63,980 nt of DNA, taken from NCBI GenBank assembly GCA_046294265.1, contig JBKBKC010000017.1, forward strand, positions 1 to 63,980, given 5' to 3'. A model generated the notes under the pieces. That model did no database searches and had not been told where the DNA came from. It saw nothing but the letters and a program-made list of their open reading frames with translations. This document shows, piece after piece, positions 59,961-63,980 of the stretch; position 1 is the first letter of the stretch, and the number at the start of each line of letters is the position of its first letter. The position numbers and the translations under genes were made by a program. This DNA comes from JBKBKC01 sp046294265 (lineage in GTDB: Bacteria > Pseudomonadota > Alphaproteobacteria > Rhodobacterales > Rhodobacteraceae).

Positions 59961-60545
59961 ATGGCCCAGAAACCCCGCATCGCCCTCATCATCGGCTCGA
60001 CCCGACCCACCCGCTTTGCCGACAAGCCCGCGCAGTGGATGCTGAAACAGGCACAATCGCGCGACGACATGGAGGTGGAGGTCGTTGACCTGCGCGACCA
60101 TCCGCTGCCGCTCTTCGACGAGAAGGCATCGAACGCCTGGATGCCCTCCGAAGGCGAGGCCGCGCGCAAGTGGCAAGAAACGCTTGCGAAATTCGACGGC
60201 TACATCTTCGTCGTGGCGGAATACAACCGTTCGATCACCGGCGTTCTGAAGAACGCGCTGGATCAGGCCTATGTGGAATGGACCCGCAAGCCCTTTACCG
60301 CGATCGCCTATGGCGCGCTTGGCGGGGCGCGCGCGATGGAACATCTTCGCCTCATCGGGGTGGAGTTGCAGATGGTCCCCACCCGGTCGGCTGTTCACAT
60401 CGGCGGCGGCGACTTCTTCAAGGTCAGCCCGCTGGGCGCCGATGCCCCCATCGAGGAGATTGAGGGCAACCTGCTGCCCTCGGTCAAAGCCGCGCTCGAT
60501 GATCTGGTTTGGTGGGCCAGGGCGACGATGGCCGCCAAGGCCTGA
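59961..60545 (+). CDS. NADPH-dependent FMN reductase family protein
   Basis: The 194-residue flavodoxin-like protein starts with AGGAG upstream. The phosphate-binding loop is IIGSTRPTRFADKPA, with VAEYNRSITGVLKNALDQ typical of the NADPH:FMN/quinone reductase family and AYGALGGARAMEHLR near the C-terminus. It probably reduces FMN or quinones. Confidence 0.88.
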   Translation: MAQKPRIALIIGSTRPTRFADKPAQWMLKQAQSRDDMEVEVVDLRDHPLPLFDEKASNAWMPSEGEAARKWQETLAKFDGYIFVVAEYNRSITGVLKNALDQAYVEWTRKPFTAIAYGALGGARAMEHLRLIGVELQMVPTRSAVHIGGGDFFKVSPLGADAPIEEIEGNLLPSVKAALDDLVWWARATMAAKA

Positions 60546-60555
60546 TCGGCCAGGA

Positions 60556-60918
60556 TCAGAGAAGGCCGCGCTTCCGCGCGGCCTCTTCGCAACCGCGCAT
60601 CAGACGATCCATCAAGCCGATACTGGTGCCATCCCCCTGGATCGCGGCCCGGATCATCCGCGCCATGTCGGCACTGTCGCGCGCCAGATGCTGCTCGGCC
60701 TCGGCCCGGTTCTCGGCCCGAGCCGCCACGGCAAAGGCTTCGGCCAGCGCCGCATCGGCCGGATCCTTCGGCAGGAAGGTCGATGAGCCCGACACCTCTA
60801 CCCAACCCGCCCAGAAGGCCGCACATTGCACAGTAGGTGACGCCGCCCACGCCTGAAAAGGCAGGGCAAAGAGCATCAGGGCGGCGATCAGGCGGGGCAG
60901 GCGGCATGCATGGATCAT
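60556..60918 (-). CDS. Hypothetical exported protein
   Basis: The 120-residue protein has a signal peptide (LIAALMLFALPFQAWA, cut near residue 25). The mature part is helical, with Cys in VQCAAFWAGW and Cys in RLMRGCEEAARKRG. It resembles, in layout, the next gene's product (first Cys soon after the signal, second Cys near the end). No family is recognised. Confidence 0.65.
   Translation of the reverse strand: MIHACRLPRLIAALMLFALPFQAWAASPTVQCAAFWAGWVEVSGSSTFLPKDPADAALAEAFAVAARAENRAEAEQHLARDSADMARMIRAAIQGDGTSIGLMDRLMRGCEEAARKRGLL
60564..60583. terminator. Bidirectional terminator-like hairpin
   Basis: The perfect 8-bp arms GGCCGCGC and GCGCGGCC around TTCC lie just after the FMN reductase stop (60545) and inside the last codons of the convergent exported-protein gene. 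A partial T-run (TCTT) follows on the plus strand. Confidence 0.5.
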
Positions 60919-60969
60919 GCCCTTACCCAAGCCATTGTGGCGCGATTCGGGCAAGGAAAAGGCGCGGGG

Positions 60970-61341
60970 TCAGGCGCCGATCAACAGACTGTCGCAGCGT
61001 GACAGATAATCCCGCGCCAGGCCATCCGCCCGCGCATCCCCTGAAAACGCCGCCCGCTCCCACAGATGGCGCTGTGCGGCCTTGGCCGTGACCCGCCGCG
61101 CCATCGCCTCGGCCCCGGCTGCATAGGCCGCCACCAGATCGGCAAAGGCATCCCTGCGCCGCGCAGCGTCGTCTGATGCGGGGCCATCGAACAGCCACAG
61201 ATGCTCCACCGTTGCAGAATATCGCCCGGCACAGTCGGCAAACTCTGCCAGCCCGACCTCCTGCAACCCCGCGCGGACGGGCCCGGCCGCCGTGACGACC
61301 GAGAGGGAACAACACAGCAGGAACGTTTTCAGTTCGCCCAT
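60970..61341 (-). CDS. Hypothetical exported protein
   Basis: The 123-residue protein has a signal peptide (FLLCCSLSVVTAAGPVRA). The mature part has Cys in EFADCAGRYSATVEHLW and Cys in RDYLSRCDSLL, which could form one disulfide. The helical middle is Ala/Arg-rich. No family is recognised. The gene precedes the similar exported protein at 60556 on the same strand. Confidence 0.65.
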   Translation of the reverse strand: MGELKTFLLCCSLSVVTAAGPVRAGLQEVGLAEFADCAGRYSATVEHLWLFDGPASDDAARRRDAFADLVAAYAAGAEAMARRVTAKAAQRHLWERAAFSGDARADGLARDYLSRCDSLLIGA

Positions 61342-61471
61342 CAGACGAATAATACACCCGCAAAGTTGCCAATAAAGAAATCAGTTTGGAAATCATCGGG
61401 ATGTGCTCGCGATGCAGCACAACGCCGCCGGCGTGACCGGCACCGTCATCAGCCATCGCGAAACGGAAAGG

Positions 61472-62446
61472 TCAGCGCATCGCCATCGAGGCGGCACTCT
61501 CCGGCAGTTCCTCGTTGAAGCAGCGCTGGTAGAATTCCGCCACCGTCTGCCGCTCCAGCTCATCGCATTTGTTGAGGAAGGTCAGGCGGAACGCATACCC
61601 CACATTGGCAAAAATCTCGGCATTCTGCGCCCAGTTGAGCACCGTCCGGGGGCTCATCACCGTGGACAGGTCACCATTCATGAAGGCCTTGCGCGTCAGG
61701 TCGGCCACCGTCACCATGTGGCTGATCGTCTTGCGCCCCGCGGCGGTGTTGTAATGCGGGCTTTTCGCTAGAACGATCGCGGCCTCAGCATCATGGCTCA
61801 GATAGTTCAGCGTGGCGACCAACGACCAGCGGTCCATCTGCGCCTGGTTGATCTGCTGGACGCCGTGATAAAGACCCGTGGTGTCGCCAAGGCCCACGGT
61901 GTTTGACGTGGCGAACAGCCGGAAACTGGGATGCGGCGTGATGATCTCGTTCTGGTCCAGAAGCGTCAGTTTGCCGTCATGCTCCAGCACCCGCTGGATC
62001 ACGAACATCACGTCGGGGCGGCCCGCATCGTATTCGTCGAACACGATAGCCACGGGATTGCGCAACGCCCAGGGCAGGATGCCCTCATGGAATTCGGTGA
62101 CCTGCACCCCGTCGCGCAACTTGATCGCATCCTTGCCGATCAGGTCGATCCGGCTGATGTGGCTGTCAAGGTTCACCCGCACGCAGGGCCAGTTCAGCTG
62201 CGCCGCCACCTGTTCGATATGCGTCGATTTGCCCGTGCCGTGGTAGCCCTGGATCATCACGCGGCGGTTCCAGCGGAACCCCGCCAGGATCGCCAGCGTG
62301 GTGTCGGGGTCAAACTTGTAGGTCGGGTCGATGGCGGGCACCCGGTCCGTAGCCTCGGAAAACCCCTTGACGGTCATCCCGGTGTCGATCCCGAACACCT
62401 CGCGAACGGAGATTTCCTCGGTGGGTTTGGCGGGCGCATCCAGCAT
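61472..62446 (-). CDS. cobS: Cobaltochelatase subunit CobS
   Basis: The 324-residue AAA+ ATPase powers cobalt insertion with CobN and CobT. Walker A is GYHGTGKST (67-75), Walker B IVFDEYDAG, then FRLFATSNTVG. The N-terminal EISVREVFGIDTGM is typical. The start may be at 62446 (MLDAP) or 12 bases upstream (MERKML). It is divergent from tgt. Confidence 0.93.
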   Translation of the reverse strand: MLDAPAKPTEEISVREVFGIDTGMTVKGFSEATDRVPAIDPTYKFDPDTTLAILAGFRWNRRVMIQGYHGTGKSTHIEQVAAQLNWPCVRVNLDSHISRIDLIGKDAIKLRDGVQVTEFHEGILPWALRNPVAIVFDEYDAGRPDVMFVIQRVLEHDGKLTLLDQNEIITPHPSFRLFATSNTVGLGDTTGLYHGVQQINQAQMDRWSLVATLNYLSHDAEAAIVLAKSPHYNTAAGRKTISHMVTVADLTRKAFMNGDLSTVMSPRTVLNWAQNAEIFANVGYAFRLTFLNKCDELERQTVAEFYQRCFNEELPESAASMAMR

Positions 62447-62502
62447 TTTTCGTTCCATCATCTCTCGGGACCGGGTGTTGATGTAACATATCGCCGGGGG
62501 GT

Positions 62503-62525
62503 GCAAGGGGAACCCCCCCCCTTGC
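62503..62525. repeat. Hairpin in the cobS-tgt divergent gap (possible degenerate repeat copy)
   Basis: GCAAGGGG and CCCCTTGC (62503-62510 and 62518-62525) are perfect 8-bp arms. The sequence before it (CATATCGCCGGGGGG) resembles a decayed repeat tail. It lies between the divergent starts of cobS and tgt, so a terminator role is unlikely. Confidence 0.45.
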
Positions 62526-62556
62526 CAATCGATGCCTCCCGCGCAAAAGGGACGGA

Positions 62557-63687
62557 ATGACCGACCGCTTCGCCTTTCACCTCACGGCCCGCGACGGGTC
62601 TGCCCGATCCGGGTTGATCCACACCCCGCGCGGCACCATCCGCACACCGGCCTTCATGCCCGTGGGCACGGCGGCGACGGTGAAGGCCATGCTGCCCGAG
62701 AGCGTGGCCGCGACCGGCGCGGACATCCTTCTGGGAAACACCTATCACCTGATGCTGCGCCCCGGCGCCGAACGCGTGGCGCATCTGGGCGGCCTCCACC
62801 GCTTCATGAACTGGTCCCGCCCGATCCTGACCGATTCCGGCGGCTTCCAGGTGATGAGCCTCGGCGCGCTACGAAAGCTCACCGAAGAGGGCGTCACCTT
62901 CTCCAGCCATATCGACGGCTCCAAACACGTCCTGACCCCCGAACGCAGCATGGAAATCCAGCGCCTCCTCGGCTCCGACATCGTGATGGCCTTTGACGAA
63001 TGCCCCGCCCTGCCGGCGAGCGACGAAGAGGTGGCCCGCGCGATGCGTCTGTCGATGCGATGGGCCCAGCGGTCGCGCGATGCCTTCGGCGACCGGCCGG
63101 GCCACGCGCTCTTTGGCATCATGCAGGGGGGTGTCACCCCCGAGTTGCGCGCGGAAAGTGCGGCCGCCCTGACCGGCATCGGCTTTGACGGCTACGCGGT
63201 GGGGGGCCTCGCAGTTGGCGAGGGGCAAGAGGCGATGTTCGGGGTCCTCGACTACGCGCCGGGCTTCCTGCCACAGGATAAGCCGCGATACCTCATGGGC
63301 GTGGGCAAACCCGACGACATCGTGGGGGCCGTGCAGCGCGGCATCGACATGATGGATTGCGTTCTGCCCACCCGCTCGGGCCGCACCGGCCAGGCCTGGA
63401 CGCCGCGCGGCCAGGTCAACCTGCGCAATGCCCGCCACAAGGACGATCCCCGCCCGCTGGACGAGGCCTGCACCTGCCCGGCCTGTCGCTCCTACAGCCG
63501 TGCCTATCTGCACCACGTGGTCAGGTCCGACGAGATCATCGGCTCGATGCTGCTGACCTGGCACAATTTGCACTACTACCAGATCCTCATGCAGGGCCTG
63601 CGCGACGCCATCGCCACGGCAAGGCTGTCCGACTTCGCGGCATCCTTTCACGCCGCGCGCGCGCAGGGCGACATCGACCTGCCCTGA
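62557..63687 (+). CDS. tgt: tRNA-guanine(34) transglycosylase
   Basis: The 376-residue enzyme inserts preQ1 at G34 of GUN tRNAs. The catalytic Asp lies in TDSGGFQVMSL (about 91-101) and the nucleophile Asp in DCVLPTRSGR. The zinc site uses Cys in CTCPACRSYSRAY and a His in the C-terminal region. The length is normal. It ends beside a GGGGGGC/GCCCCCC hairpin and the IS5-type insertion. Confidence 0.96.
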   Translation: MTDRFAFHLTARDGSARSGLIHTPRGTIRTPAFMPVGTAATVKAMLPESVAATGADILLGNTYHLMLRPGAERVAHLGGLHRFMNWSRPILTDSGGFQVMSLGALRKLTEEGVTFSSHIDGSKHVLTPERSMEIQRLLGSDIVMAFDECPALPASDEEVARAMRLSMRWAQRSRDAFGDRPGHALFGIMQGGVTPELRAESAAALTGIGFDGYAVGGLAVGEGQEAMFGVLDYAPGFLPQDKPRYLMGVGKPDDIVGAVQRGIDMMDCVLPTRSGRTGQAWTPRGQVNLRNARHKDDPRPLDEACTCPACRSYSRAYLHHVVRSDEIIGSMLLTWHNLHYYQILMQGLRDAIATARLSDFAASFHAARAQGDIDLP

Positions 63688-63700
63688 CCCCGGAGTCGCA

Positions 63701-63718
63701 AGGGGGGCCAGCCCCCCT
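63701..63718 (+). terminator. G-run hairpin after tgt
   Basis: AGGGGGGC (63701-63708) and GCCCCCCT (63711-63718) pair perfectly with a two-base loop, 14 bases after the tgt stop. It is the hairpin half of the dispersed repeat without a tail. Confidence 0.6.
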
Positions 63719-63792
63719 GACCTGCGCCCCCGGCCGTCCCTCGTTCATGACGTGAATCCTTGGGTTTGATAGATGTCGGTTTCGGGTTGGGC

Positions 63793-63845
63793 AAGCGCGC
63801 CGGGCGCGGAGCCCCCAGGTTGCTCAAGCGCCCGGCGCGCTTTGG
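63793..63845. terminator. Long inverted repeat, likely bidirectional terminator
   Basis: The perfect 15-bp arms AAGCGCGCCGGGCGC (63793-63807) and GCGCCCGGCGCGCTT (63828-63842) flank a 20-base loop. TT follows. It lies between tgt and the IS5-type element. Confidence 0.55.
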
Positions 63846-63862
63846 CGGGTGTTTGGTTTCCT

Positions 63863-63980
63863 AGGCTCCAGACTCATTGAGTTTCATAGCCAGAACAACA
63901 CGGTTGCGGCGAGGACGATGGCGGAGAAGAAGGTTTCCGGGCATCGGTCGTATCGGGTGGCGACCCTCCGCCAGTCCTTG
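63863..63980 (-). mobile_element. IS5-family insertion sequence, right end only in window
   Basis: A probable terminal inverted repeat, GGCTCCAGACTCATTGAG, begins at 63864. It directly follows TA within CTAG (63861-63864); IS5/IS427-group elements use TA-type targets. The rest of the element is outside the window. Confidence 0.6.
63884..63980 (-). CDS. IS5-family transposase, C-terminal fragment
   Basis: The minus-strand frame ends at a TGA (63884-63886) and encodes WRRVATRYDRCPETFFSAIV and then LAATVLFWL, the characteristic end of IS5/IS427-group transposases with the RYD and CPETF motifs. The 5' part lies past the window edge. It is unrelated to the IS630 fragment at the other edge. Confidence 0.85.
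   Translation of the reverse strand, partial: KDWRRVATRYDRCPETFFSAIVLAATVLFWL

Noticed and set aside
57880..60045. 721-residue plus-strand frame opposite cobT with a hydrophobic Leu/Val stretch
   Set aside because: The hydrophobic stretch is the complement of the acidic CobT linker; no start signal and no homology visible.
57907..62446. A cobalamin riboswitch near cobT/cobS
   Set aside because: No B12-box-like or conserved core was recognised in the gaps upstream of either gene.

Overview
The window is a high-GC alphaproteobacterial chromosome segment, most likely from the family Rhodobacteraceae/Paracoccaceae. Evidence for this includes the cell-cycle regulator GcrA, phosphatidylcholine synthase, aerobic-type CobS/CobT, a DUF1127 protein, an R. 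capsulatus-like spike protein and many G/C-ending codons. I cannot name the genus. Both window edges lie inside insertion sequences: an IS630-family transposase 3' end at 1-169 and an IS5-family transposase 3' end at 63884-63980. The window therefore looks like a stretch bounded by repeats, possibly a whole contig.

Layout. 0.2-4.6 kb: ruvA and ruvC, a DUF1127 protein, a small membrane protein, prmA and a geranylgeranyl-reductase-like flavoprotein. 4.9-8.7 kb: surface and secretion genes (a short RTX protein, an autotransporter, a LuxR solo). 8.9-21 kb: housekeeping genes (priA, transaldolase, DUF484, xerC, pcs, DUF3253, ileS, the ycjF/ycjX pair, truA). 21-31.1 kb: a co-oriented acetate-use block containing acs, adk, a DUF4212 subunit, an ActP-like symporter, a cNMP/CBS/nucleotidyltransferase protein, a small membrane protein, a response regulator, and a membrane protein fusing a degenerate sensor kinase to a DnaQ-type exonuclease. 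31.4-44.6 kb: an FMN-barrel protein, a tailspike-like beta-helix protein, meaB, hrpB, argF/argD, gcrA coupled to a formate/nitrite transporter, and an orphan ParA. 44.77-51.43 kb: a 6.7 kb integrated element. 51.4-63.7 kb: tRNA-Ile2, purMN, rnd, sufE, pepP, cobT, an FMN reductase, cobS and tgt.

The integrated element is the main accessory feature. It runs from a 14-bp copy of the tRNA-Ile2(CAT) 3' end at 44773 to the intact tRNA at 51416-51492. It encodes a P4-type integrase, an unknown protein translationally coupled to it, two tandem AlpA-like regulators, an unknown coiled-coil protein, an XRE-like protein, a small-terminase-like protein, a virion-protein-like ORF and a decayed ParB-like segment. 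It reads as a degenerate phage or phage-satellite island.

The second unusual feature is a dispersed intergenic repeat. Each copy has a G-run/C-run hairpin, usually beside a stop codon, followed by a tail with the core AAATATCC. At least seven intergenic copies were seen, and one tail sits in frame inside ileS. I did not recognise a CRISPR array, rRNA operon or classical riboswitch.
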